NCBI RefSeq assembly: GCF_042676025.1
Contig: NZ_JBHTJP010000032.1
Span: forward strand, 1,054,001 to 1,118,000
DNA: 64,000 nucleotides
Source: Salinimicrobium gaetbulicola
GTDB lineage: Bacteria; Bacteroidota; Bacteroidia; Flavobacteriales; Flavobacteriaceae
Direction of reading: 5' to 3'
Shown here: positions 44,938 to 53,063 of the stretch, one piece after another
Numbering within the stretch: position 1 is the stretch's first letter
Layout of the letters: the number at the start of each line of letters is the position of its first letter
Position numbers and translations under genes: made by a program
Notes under the pieces: model-generated
What the model was told of the DNA's origin: nothing
Seen by the model: only the letters and a program-made list of their open reading frames with translations
Database searches by the model: none

Positions 44938-47172
44938 ATGATTCCAAAGACATTTAAAGAGGTTATCGAACTGGAAGGTGGCAGAACCATTTCCATCGAA
45001 ACCGGAAAATTGGCAAAACAGGCCCATGGGTCGGTTGTTGTTCAAATGGGGAATGCCATGATGCTATGTACCGTAGTCTCATCGTACACTCCAAGCACAA
45101 TGGATTTCTTTCCATTAACTGTAGATTACCGCGAAAAATTTGCTGCAGCAGGACGTTACCCTGGAGGTTTTTTCAAGCGTGAAGCACGACCAAGTAACGA
45201 AGAAATTTTGGTGATGAGATTGGTGGATCGTGTACTGCGCCCACTTTTCCCGGCAGATTACAGATTCGAAACTCAGGTGATGATCCAACTTATGTCGCAT
45301 GACGAAGAGGTGATGCCTGATGCTCTGGCAGGACTAGCCGCATCTGCAGCTATCCAATTAAGTGACATCCCATTCGAGGCTCCAATCTCTGAAGCCCGTG
45401 TAGCAAGGATCAATGGAGAATTTGTTATCAACCCAAGCCGTTCTCAATTGGAGCAGGCAGACATCGACATTATGGTTGGTGCTTCTGAAGATTCTGTGAT
45501 GATGGTAGAAGGTGAAATGGATGAATGCTCTGAGGAAGAAATGGCTGAAGCGATCAAGTTCGCACATGAAGCTATCAAAGACCAGTGTAAAGCACAGGTT
45601 CGTTTAGCTGAAGCCTTCGGTAAAAAAGAAACTCGTGAATATGAAGTTTCAAAGACCGATGAAAGCATTAAAGAAAAAATTCACCAGGCTGCTTATCAAA
45701 AGATCTATGATATCGCAAAGCAAGCTCTTGGGAAACACGAGAGAAGTGCTGGTTTCGGTGAAGTTAAAGAAGAAGTAAAAGCCCTATTTTCAGAAGAAGA
45801 ATTGGAAGAAAATGGTGGTTTGATCTCAAAATATTTTAAGGAAGTTCACAAAACAGCTGTTAGAGATCTTACCTTAAAAGAAGGAATCCGTCTTGACGGT
45901 AGAAAAACAAACGAAATTCGCCCAATCTGGTGTGAGGTAGATTACCTGCCATCAACACATGGTTCAGCGATCTTCACAAGAGGAGAAACTCAAGCATTAG
46001 CGACGGTAACACTGGGAACTTCAAGAGAAGCCAACCAGGTTGACCTCCCTACTTACCAGGGTGAGGAAACCTTCTATTTACATTACAACTTCCCTCCTTT
46101 CTCAACGGGAGAAGCTTACCCAATTCGCGGTACTTCCCGTCGTGAAATAGGACACGGAAACCTGGCGCAAAGAGCCCTTAAAGGAATGGTGCCAGACGAT
46201 TCACCATATACCATTCGTGTTGTTTCTGAAGTATTGGAATCTAACGGATCTTCTTCTATGGCAACTGTTTGCGCGGGAACCATGGCATTAATGGACGCAG
46301 GTGTTCAACTTACTAAGCCAGTTTCAGGAATCGCAATGGGATTGATCTCTCAGGGAGATGATTTCGCTGTACTTTCTGATATTTTAGGAGATGAAGATGC
46401 ATTAGGAGACATGGACTTTAAAGTTACAGGTACTGCTGATGGTATTACTGCCTGTCAAATGGATATCAAGATCAAAGGACTTTCATATGAGATCCTTGTA
46501 AAAGCCTTGAAACAAGCCAGAGACGGTAGACTTCACATTCTTGATAAGATCACTGAGACTATCGACAAACCTGCTTCTGATGTTAAACCACACGCCCCTA
46601 AGATGGTGAAAGTGGAAATTCCAGGTGAATTCATTGGTGCTGTAATTGGACCTGGTGGAAAAGTTATTCAGGAAATGCAAAAAGAAACCGGTTGTACTAT
46701 TGTGATCGAAGAGGTTGACGAAATGGGTGTGATCGAGATCCTTGGGGTTGACCAGAACGCTATCGACGAAGTTAAGAAAAGGATTAAAGCCATTACTTTC
46801 AAACCTGAAGTAGGTAGCGTATACGAAGTAAAAGTGGTAAAGGTCCTTGATTTTGGAGCCGTAGTAGAATATATGGAAGCCAAAGGAAATGAGGTTCTTC
46901 TTCACATTTCTGAACTTGCCTGGGAAAGAACAGACAACGTTACAGACATCGTGAACGTTGGTGATGTGATCGATGTGAAATACTTCGGAATTGATCCAAA
47001 AACAAGAAAACCAAAAGTTTCCAGAAAGGCATTATTGAAAAAGCCTGAAGGCTTTACTTCAAGACCACCTAGAGATAATCGTGAAGGCGGAAACCGCGAC
47101 AACCGCGGAAACCGTGACGATAGATCTAGAGGAAACAGAGACAATAGAGATAGTAGAGATAAAAAGGAATAA
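44938..47172 (+). CDS. pnp: Polyribonucleotide nucleotidyltransferase (PNPase)
   Basis: This 744-residue protein has the full PNPase layout: a first RNase PH domain (RYPGGFFKREARPSNEEIL near residues 73-91), a helical linker, a second catalytic RNase PH domain (LDGRKTNEIRPIWCE near 320-334; SDILGDEDALGDMDFKVTGT near 480-499), a KH domain (GAVIGPGGKVIQEM near 568-581) and an S1 domain (about 621-695). The C-terminal tail, about 705-744, is a hydrophilic run rich in Arg, Asn, Asp and Gly, likely disordered and RNA- or partner-binding. It degrades RNA 3' to 5' by phosphorolysis. A structured leader precedes it and a terminator follows. Confidence 0.97.
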   Translation: MIPKTFKEVIELEGGRTISIETGKLAKQAHGSVVVQMGNAMMLCTVVSSYTPSTMDFFPLTVDYREKFAAAGRYPGGFFKREARPSNEEILVMRLVDRVLRPLFPADYRFETQVMIQLMSHDEEVMPDALAGLAASAAIQLSDIPFEAPISEARVARINGEFVINPSRSQLEQADIDIMVGASEDSVMMVEGEMDECSEEEMAEAIKFAHEAIKDQCKAQVRLAEAFGKKETREYEVSKTDESIKEKIHQAAYQKIYDIAKQALGKHERSAGFGEVKEEVKALFSEEELEENGGLISKYFKEVHKTAVRDLTLKEGIRLDGRKTNEIRPIWCEVDYLPSTHGSAIFTRGETQALATVTLGTSREANQVDLPTYQGEETFYLHYNFPPFSTGEAYPIRGTSRREIGHGNLAQRALKGMVPDDSPYTIRVVSEVLESNGSSSMATVCAGTMALMDAGVQLTKPVSGIAMGLISQGDDFAVLSDILGDEDALGDMDFKVTGTADGITACQMDIKIKGLSYEILVKALKQARDGRLHILDKITETIDKPASDVKPHAPKMVKVEIPGEFIGAVIGPGGKVIQEMQKETGCTIVIEEVDEMGVIEILGVDQNAIDEVKKRIKAITFKPEVGSVYEVKVVKVLDFGAVVEYMEAKGNEVLLHISELAWERTDNVTDIVNVGDVIDVKYFGIDPKTRKPKVSRKALLKKPEGFTSRPPRDNREGGNRDNRGNRDDRSRGNRDNRDSRDKKE

Positions 47173-47197
47173 ACCCTGAATCTTTCAATTTAAAATT

Positions 47198-47225
47198 AAC
47201 GCCCTGATTTTCAGGGCGTTTTTTT
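47198..47225 (+). terminator. Rho-independent terminator after pnp
   Basis: AACGCCCTGA pairs perfectly with TCAGGGCGTT around a TTT loop, followed by T5. Confidence 0.93.
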
Positions 47226-47386
47226 ATATAAGGCATGCTATTTGCATTTCTAATTGTGATAAGAAAGACCTAAAAGAAGTATGAAAAAGAGGGCGAAGGA
47301 AAAAAATTTTTTCTTATCTTTATTTCTTGTAACATTTTCTTCCCTCTCTACGTATAACTATTACAAGAGTTATTTACAATTAATCC

Positions 47387-47392
47387 AAGGAG
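47387..47392 (+). promoter_or_regulatory. Strong Shine-Dalgarno sequence of rpoD
   Basis: AAGGAG lies 7 bases before the ATG at 47400, optimal spacing. Such a strong site is uncommon in this window and in Bacteroidota generally, where most genes lack one. Confidence 0.7.
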
Positions 47393-47399
47393 ACGATAG

Positions 47400-48263
47400 A
47401 TGAGACAACTTAAGATTACGAAGCAGGTAACAAACCGTGAAACTGCTTCGCTGGATAAGTATTTGCAAGAAATTGGTAAAGTTGACCTGATTACTGCCGA
47501 TGAAGAGGTAGAATTGGCACAGCGAATTAAAGCGGGTGATGACCGTGCTCTGGAGAAACTTACAAAAGCGAACCTTCGTTTTGTGGTCTCTGTGGCAAAA
47601 CAATATCAAAACCAGGGATTGACCCTTCCCGACCTTATCAATGAAGGAAATTTAGGATTAATTAAAGCAGCTAAAAGATTTGATGAAACCCGTGGTTTCA
47701 AATTCATATCCTACGCAGTTTGGTGGATTCGCCAGTCTATTCTTCAGGCATTGGCAGAACAATCACGTATTGTACGTTTACCTTTAAACAAGATCGGATC
47801 GATCAACAAGATCAATAAGACCTTTGCTTTTTTAGAGCAATCCCATGAACGCCCGCCAAGTGCTGAAGAGATCGCTAAGGAACTGGACATGACCATTAAC
47901 GATGTTAAGGAGTCTATGAAGAACTCCGGTCGTCACGTATCCATGGATGCTCCTTTAGTAGAGGGTGAAGATTCAAACCTATACGATGTACTTCGTTCAG
48001 GAGAATCACCAAACCCTGACAGGGAATTACTGCACGAGTCTTTGCGCACAGAGATTGAAAGAGCTTTAGAAACTCTTACTCCGCGTGAAGCTGATGTGAT
48101 CCGTTTATATTTCGGACTTGGAGACCAGCATCCAATGACATTAGAAGAAATTGGCGAGACTTTTGATCTTACCAGAGAACGAGTTAGACAAATTAAAGAA
48201 AAAGCTATCAGAAGGCTAAAACACACCTCCCGAAGCAAGATCTTAAAAACATACTTAGGATAA
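47400..48263 (+). CDS. rpoD: RNA polymerase primary sigma factor (RpoD/SigA, short Bacteroidota form)
   Basis: This 287-residue protein begins MRQLKITKQVTNRETASLDK and holds region 1.2 (LDKYLQEIGKVDLITADEE near 18-36) and region 2 (NLRFVVSVAKQYQNQGLTLP near 59-78; GFKFISYAVWWIRQSI near 99-114). Region 3 and region 4 follow, with the -35-type helix-turn-helix (MTLEEIGETFDLTRERVRQI near 244-263). It lacks the acidic region 1.1 and the non-conserved insert of proteobacterial RpoD, as is usual for the primary sigma factor of Bacteroidota, which recognises the TTTG/TAnnTTTG promoters seen in this window. A strong ribosome-binding site precedes it and two tandem terminators follow. Confidence 0.95.
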   Translation: MRQLKITKQVTNRETASLDKYLQEIGKVDLITADEEVELAQRIKAGDDRALEKLTKANLRFVVSVAKQYQNQGLTLPDLINEGNLGLIKAAKRFDETRGFKFISYAVWWIRQSILQALAEQSRIVRLPLNKIGSINKINKTFAFLEQSHERPPSAEEIAKELDMTINDVKESMKNSGRHVSMDAPLVEGEDSNLYDVLRSGESPNPDRELLHESLRTEIERALETLTPREADVIRLYFGLGDQHPMTLEEIGETFDLTRERVRQIKEKAIRRLKHTSRSKILKTYLG

Positions 48264-48281
48264 TCTCCTATTGAAGATGAC

Positions 48282-48310
48282 AACAGTTTTAAATGAACTG
48301 TTCGTTTTTT
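48282..48310 (+). terminator. First terminator after rpoD
   Basis: AACAGTT pairs with AACTGTT around a 7-base loop and is followed by CGTTTTTT. Confidence 0.7.
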
Positions 48311-48323
48311 GATTGATTGATGA

Positions 48324-48357
48324 GAACCCCGGCTGATTACCGGGGTTCATTTTTTTA
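48324..48357 (+). terminator. Second terminator after rpoD
   Basis: GAACCCCGG pairs perfectly with CCGGGGTTC around a 7-base loop and is followed by a run of seven to eight T. Together with the preceding hairpin it forms a tandem terminator. Confidence 0.9.
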
Positions 48358-48417
48358 CCCTTTTTCAGGATAGAAAATCCTGATCTTTATCCCACCCGGG
48401 ATTTGCATAATTCTTGC

Positions 48418-48425
48418 TATTTTTG
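48418..48425 (+). promoter_or_regulatory. Putative -7 element of rpe
   Basis: TATTTTTG matches TAnnTTTG; it lies 26 bases before the ATG at 48451. A TTTG at 48402 is nearer than the usual -33 spacing. Confidence 0.55.
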
Positions 48426-48450
48426 GACAAACAATCACGACACAACTCTA

Positions 48451-49113
48451 ATGACTAAAACTTTAATTGCCCCCTCTGTTCTTGCTGCCGATTTCGGAAA
48501 TCTCCAGCGAGATATTGAAATGATCAATAACAGTGAAGCTGACTGGTTCCACATTGATATTATGGACGGTGTCTTTGTTCCGAATATCTCTTATGGAATG
48601 CCAGTTCTCGCAACAATTGCAAAACATGCAAAAAAGACCCTAGATGTACATTTGATGATCGTTGACCCTGATCGTTACATCAAAACTTTTGCAGATCTAG
48701 GATCGAATATCCTAACAGTGCATTACGAAGCCTGTACCCATTTACATCGAACGCTTCAGGCCATCAAGGCTGAAGGTATGAAAGCAGGGGTGGCGATAAA
48801 TCCGCACACAAGTGTGGAATTACTGGCCGATGTGATCAATGATATAGACCTGGTGCTGGTAATGAGCGTGAATCCTGGTTTTGGAGGACAAAGTTTTATA
48901 GAAAATACTTACAAAAAAGTACGCCGCCTGAAGGAGATCATTGAGGAAAATGACGCTTCTACCATGATAGAAGTAGATGGCGGGGTGACTGATAAAAATG
49001 CCGCCCAATTAGTAGAAGCTGGTGCAGATGCTTTAGTGGCCGGTAGTTTTGTGTTCAAATCTGAAGATCCTGAAAAGACAATCCAAGAACTAAAATCCTT
49101 AGCAAATCAATAA
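48451..49113 (+). CDS. rpe: Ribulose-phosphate 3-epimerase
   Basis: The ATG at 48451 gives 220 residues starting MTKTLIAPSVLAADFG, the usual start of the family; the longer frame from 48403 runs into the promoter element. It is a TIM-barrel metalloenzyme with ADWFHIDIMDGVFVPN (metal His and Asp near residues 31-46), HLMIVDPD near 67-74, VMSVNPGFGGQSFI near 138-151, and EVDGGV near 174-179. It interconverts ribulose 5-phosphate and xylulose 5-phosphate in the pentose phosphate pathway. Its stop codon overlaps the open frame of the following YpdA-like gene. Confidence 0.96.
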   Translation: MTKTLIAPSVLAADFGNLQRDIEMINNSEADWFHIDIMDGVFVPNISYGMPVLATIAKHAKKTLDVHLMIVDPDRYIKTFADLGSNILTVHYEACTHLHRTLQAIKAEGMKAGVAINPHTSVELLADVINDIDLVLVMSVNPGFGGQSFIENTYKKVRRLKEIIEENDASTMIEVDGGVTDKNAAQLVEAGADALVAGSFVFKSEDPEKTIQELKSLANQ

Positions 49114-50086
49114 TCCTGAAGAAATATATGATGTTTTAATTGTTGGCGGGGGTCCTATTGGTCTCGCCTGCGGACTCGAAGCTAAGAAAAAAGGTCTTTC
49201 TTACGTGATCATCGAAAAAGGCTGTTTGGTGAACTCGTTGTACAACTACCCCACCAACATGACCTTCTTCTCTACTTCGGAAAAACTTGAAATTGATGAC
49301 ATTCCCTTTATTAGCAATAAACCGAAACCGGGAAAACAGGAGGCGCTGGAGTATTACCGAAGGATAGCCACCTCAAACCACCTCAATATTCACCTTTTTG
49401 AAAAGGTTGAAAATGTTGACTCTTCCAAAGAAGAGTCTCATGAAATCACCACCAACAAAAGAAAATACACTGCCAAAAATGTCATTATAGCCACCGGCTT
49501 TTATGATATTCCAAATTATATAGATGTTCCGGGCGAAACCCTTCCCAAAGTCGCACATTATTACGGAGACCCACATTTTTATGCTACTCAAAAGACTATC
49601 GTGGCAGGAGCAAGCAATTCTGCAGTAGACGCCGCTCTTGAGATCTATCGCAAAGGTGGTGATGTAACCATGATCGTTCGTGGGCCGGCCATTGGGGAAA
49701 GAGTGAAATATTGGGTAAAGCCTGATATTGACAACCGGATCGACGAAGGCAGCATTAAAGCGGTTTTTAATGCTGAAATTAAAGAGATCAGGGAGAATGA
49801 TGTGATTATCACCTCAAAAGAAGGAGAGCAGGTTATTGAAAATGATTTTGTGCTCTTATTAACCGGTTATCGCCCCAATTTTGAGTTTCTGAAAAGTATT
49901 GGTATCACAACATCTGATGACGGCAGAAGAATTCCGAATTACAATCCCGAAACCATGGAAACCAATGTTCCTGGAATTTACCTTGCAGGAGTAATTTGCG
50001 GAGGAGTTGAAACTCATAAATGGTTCATTGAAAATTCACGGGTTCACGCCAAACAAATTGTAGAGGATATTATTTCAAAAAACTAG
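49106..50086 (+). CDS. ypdA: YpdA-like FAD/NAD(P) thiol-disulfide oxidoreductase, start codon unclear
   Basis: A frame open from 49103 to the stop at 50084 encodes a thioredoxin-reductase-like flavoprotein of the YpdA family (about 326 residues). The N-terminal FAD site YDVLIVGGGPIGLACGLEA begins at 49127. The family block GCLVNSLYNYPTNMTFFSTS, a second nucleotide site (IVAGASNSAVDAALE) and the C-terminal GVICGGVETHKWFIENSR follow. YpdA of Firmicutes reduces bacillithiol disulfide. There is no ATG, GTG or TTG in frame before 49130; the first GTG (49205) would remove the FAD site. I placed the start at ATC 49106 only as a marker; ATA 49124 is equally possible. The frame overlaps the rpe stop, so translational coupling is likely. 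Confidence 0.82.
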   Translation: MNNPEEIYDVLIVGGGPIGLACGLEAKKKGLSYVIIEKGCLVNSLYNYPTNMTFFSTSEKLEIDDIPFISNKPKPGKQEALEYYRRIATSNHLNIHLFEKVENVDSSKEESHEITTNKRKYTAKNVIIATGFYDIPNYIDVPGETLPKVAHYYGDPHFYATQKTIVAGASNSAVDAALEIYRKGGDVTMIVRGPAIGERVKYWVKPDIDNRIDEGSIKAVFNAEIKEIRENDVIITSKEGEQVIENDFVLLLTGYRPNFEFLKSIGITTSDDGRRIPNYNPETMETNVPGIYLAGVICGGVETHKWFIENSRVHAKQIVEDIISKN

Positions 50087-50120
50087 TTTAAAAAGCCCTT
50101 TTTGAAAGACTTTTTAAGTT

Positions 50121-52247
50121 TTAATCGATCATAGAAAGCTGCACTCTTTTCCTTGATTCATCTACTTCAAGTACGGTCACCTGCACATGTTGATGTAACT
50201 TGACAACCGAATTTACGTCACTTATAAACTCATTGGCAAGCTTGGAGATATGAACCAATCCACTTTCCTTTATTCCTATATCGACAAAGCAACCAAAATT
50301 CGTAATGTTATTTACAATTCCGGGTAGTTTCATTCCAGATCTGAGATCGGCAATGGTTTTTACATTGGGGTCAAATTCAAATACCTTAGCTGATTTTCGC
50401 GGATCGACTCCGGGTTTTTCCAATTCTGAAATGATATCCTTCAAAGTAAATATTCCGGTTTGTTCAGAAATGTAATTTTCAGGGTCAATTCTATTTAAAA
50501 GATCCTTATTTCCTATAAGCTCTTTTACCTTCACTCCCAGATCCCGAGCCATCTTCTCTACCACTTTATAACTTTCAGGATGTACAGAAGAATTATCTAA
50601 GGGATTTTTCGGATCTGATATTCGTAGAAAACCGGCTGCCTGTTCAAAAGCCTTGGCTCCTAACCTGGGTACTTTTAAAAGTTCATCTCTAGATCCAATA
50701 CCTCCGGCCTCACTTCTATAAGCTATGATATTTTCGGCCAGGGAAGGACCAACTCCCGAAACATAACTAAGCAAGGCCCCACTGGCAGTATTTACATTCA
50801 CCCCAATCTTATTCACGCAACTTTCAACAACACGATCCAGTTCTTTTTTCATTTTCACCTGGTCCACATCATGCTGATATTGCCCAACCCCAATAGATTT
50901 AGGATCGATCTTAACCAGCTCGGCTAAAGGATCGGCCAGCCGTCTTCCAATAGAAACCGCACCTCTCACAGTCACATCAAAATTCGGAAATTCAGCACGG
51001 GCGATCTTAGAAGCCGAATAAACAGAGGCTCCCGCTTCATTCACCACAAAAACCTGAACATCCCTGTCAAAAGGGATCTTTTTCACAAAGAATTCTGTTT
51101 CCCTGGAAGCTGTTCCGTTTCCTATAGCAATAGCCTCAATATTATAAGCATTGACAAGCGATTTAATTTTCTTTGACGCTATGGCTTGCTCCCTTTGTGG
51201 CGGATGAGGATAAATCGTCTCATTATGTTTAAGATCCCCGTGATCGTCAAGACAAACCACCTTGCAGCCCGACTTAAATCCGGGATCGATCGCCAGGATG
51301 CGTTTACCTCCTAAGGGTGGCGCCATTAGTAGTTGCCTCAGGTTTTCAGCGAACACCCTAATTGCCTCTTCATCTGCTTTCTCTTTGGCTTCTGAAAGTG
51401 CTTCGTTGGAAAGAGCCGGAAGAAGTAATCTTTTCAAGGAATCTTCAATCGCCTCCTGAACGAACGGTGTGCATGAATTCTGTTGATCCTTCAAAATTAT
51501 CCCGCTAGTCAGGTCGAAAGCTTTCTCCTTATCAACATCTACCTTTAATCGTACAAATCCTTCCTTATGGGCTCGCATAATAGCCATAAGGCGATGGGAT
51601 GCAATATTCCTTATACCTTCATCCCAATCAAAATAGCTCTTATATTTTTGAGCCTCGTCAACCTCAGATTTCTTTTTAATGACTTTGGAGGTAATAATTC
51701 CTTTTAACTGAAATAATCTTCTCAGTTTACTTCTAACAAGCTGATGCTCATTGATCCATTCTGCGGCGATATCTTTAGCTCCTGAAATCGCTTCTTCAAC
51801 AGAAGTGACCTTACTTCCAACATACCTCTCAGCTACTTTGGAAATATTTGGAGAATTCTGAGCCATTAAGATCCTGGCAAGAGGCTCAAGTCCCAGCTCT
51901 TTTGCCACATCGGCCCTGGTTTTTCGGGTTTTCTTATAAGGAAGGTAAAGGTCTTCAAGCCTGGAAAGTTCCATGGCCTCTTTGATCTTTTGTTCCAGTT
52001 CTGGAGTTAACGCTCCTTCTTCCTCAATTAATTTTAAAATGGACTTTCTACGTTTTTCCAGCTCGTCAAACTCATCTTTTAACCGGGATATTTTTTCGAT
52101 CTGTAACTCATCTAAATTCCCGGTCATTTCTTTTCGGTAACGGGCAATGAAAGGAATAGTCCCACCCTCATCGATCAATTTTAGCGTATTCGAAACACTC
52201 TTATTGGGAAGTCCTGTCCTGGAAAGTATAAATGCTGTTAAATCCAT
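50121..52247 (-). CDS. tex: RNA-binding transcriptional accessory protein Tex
   Basis: The ATG at 52247 gives 708 residues beginning MDLTAFILSRTGLP; an in-frame TTG at 52259 would add four and is less likely. Domain order follows Tex: N-terminal helical region (IPFIARYRKEMTGNLDELQI near 32-51), a YqgF/RNase H-like domain (RILAIDPGFKSGCKVVCLDD near 322-341), helix-hairpin-helix motifs (NTASGALLSYVSGVGPSLAE near 494-513), and a C-terminal S1 domain (about 635-706, GIVNNITNFGCFVDIG). Tex proteins bind nucleic acid and influence transcription; the precise function is not settled. It is convergent with the YpdA-like gene. Confidence 0.95.
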   Translation of the reverse strand: MDLTAFILSRTGLPNKSVSNTLKLIDEGGTIPFIARYRKEMTGNLDELQIEKISRLKDEFDELEKRRKSILKLIEEEGALTPELEQKIKEAMELSRLEDLYLPYKKTRKTRADVAKELGLEPLARILMAQNSPNISKVAERYVGSKVTSVEEAISGAKDIAAEWINEHQLVRSKLRRLFQLKGIITSKVIKKKSEVDEAQKYKSYFDWDEGIRNIASHRLMAIMRAHKEGFVRLKVDVDKEKAFDLTSGIILKDQQNSCTPFVQEAIEDSLKRLLLPALSNEALSEAKEKADEEAIRVFAENLRQLLMAPPLGGKRILAIDPGFKSGCKVVCLDDHGDLKHNETIYPHPPQREQAIASKKIKSLVNAYNIEAIAIGNGTASRETEFFVKKIPFDRDVQVFVVNEAGASVYSASKIARAEFPNFDVTVRGAVSIGRRLADPLAELVKIDPKSIGVGQYQHDVDQVKMKKELDRVVESCVNKIGVNVNTASGALLSYVSGVGPSLAENIIAYRSEAGGIGSRDELLKVPRLGAKAFEQAAGFLRISDPKNPLDNSSVHPESYKVVEKMARDLGVKVKELIGNKDLLNRIDPENYISEQTGIFTLKDIISELEKPGVDPRKSAKVFEFDPNVKTIADLRSGMKLPGIVNNITNFGCFVDIGIKESGLVHISKLANEFISDVNSVVKLHQHVQVTVLEVDESRKRVQLSMID

Positions 52248-52325
52248 AATTAATTTCAAGAAATTGAAGAACCAAAGATAAGGTTATCAAGCTACCTGAT
52301 AAATTTGTCAGAAATTATTTCAAAT

Positions 52326-52358
52326 AAAAAAAGCCTTCAAAACTTTAATTCTGAAGGC
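52326..52358 (-). terminator. Terminator of the small unknown gene (reverse strand)
   Basis: On the reverse strand GCCTTCA/TGAAGGC pair around a 12-base loop and are followed by a run of seven T. It lies between the 120-residue gene and tex. Confidence 0.75.
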
Positions 52359-52394
52359 CTCTTCCTATAACAAAATGGTTTACTAAACTTAATT

Positions 52395-52757
52395 TCACAC
52401 AAGAACCACTTCGTCAATTCTTTTATGAGATCCTGTCGCGGCAAGCAACTTTCCATAAAACTTTAAGTCCTGATCTGTCGTCTTTAAAGTTTTATTTAAC
52501 CGGGTAACAGCCTCTTCAAGACTAAACTTATGAACTGTAATATTAGGGTAACTGTTCAATTCTTCCTGATCTTCCACTCCTACTTCAATTGTGTTGGTTT
52601 TCTTGTCATAACACACGAAAGTAGCTTGAAAATTATGTTTAATTAATTGTTCCAGAGCAAGAGGAAGTTCATCACATTCTTTACACTCTTTAATTTGATA
52701 TGGCAACATCCTATGCAGCTCATGTTGGATTTGGTTACGGCTTTGGTAAGAGATCAT
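52395..52757 (-). CDS. Conserved-looking small protein of unknown function (120 residues)
   Basis: I do not recognise this protein. It has no signal peptide or membrane segment, so it is probably cytosolic. An N-terminal basic helical part is followed by one CxxC pair (KECKEC near residues 24-28), which alone is too little for a zinc site. Alternating strands and helices follow up to about residue 95, and the C-terminal LLAATGSHKRIDEVVLV is distinctive. Its own promoter-like sequence upstream and a terminator downstream indicate a monocistronic gene. Codon use resembles its neighbours. It is divergent from selO. Confidence 0.75.
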   Translation of the reverse strand: MISYQSRNQIQHELHRMLPYQIKECKECDELPLALEQLIKHNFQATFVCYDKKTNTIEVGVEDQEELNSYPNITVHKFSLEEAVTRLNKTLKTTDQDLKFYGKLLAATGSHKRIDEVVLV

Positions 52758-53063
52758 AGCATTCTTTTTTGAAGTTTTTATTAAATGTAACTTACTTCAC
52801 TAAACCCCAAAAACTATTTAATTGATGTTTAACTTTTAGGGTATCAAAGCATTAAGCTCTTGTTAATTTTCTAAAGAAAAATCCCACAAATGTGGTCTAC
52901 AAAATGCATTTTTTTCTGACCAAGGGAAGAATTTCGTCTCTACTATACTTTTTTGAAAGTAAAAGCTTACATCTCAGAAATCCATTCTTTCCTACGCCGT
53001 TTTATATTCATTATATTCCGGAAAATTGGTATTATACTTGCCCTTTTAATTTAAAAGAAAGAT
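52758..53063. other. Divergent intergenic region between the small unknown gene and selO
   Basis: 306 bases without a supported gene. The left end holds a promoter for the reverse-strand gene. A TATACTTG sequence (53033-53040), one base off the -7 consensus, lies 24 bases before selO. A 63-codon frame starting at 52892 overlaps selO and has no sign of being real. Confidence 0.5.
52782..52811 (-). promoter_or_regulatory. Putative promoter of the small unknown gene
   Basis: On the reverse strand TTTG (52808-52811) and TACATTTA (52782-52789) are 18 bases apart. This fits the Bacteroidota -33/-7 pattern with one mismatch, and ends 25 bases before the start codon. Confidence 0.5.
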
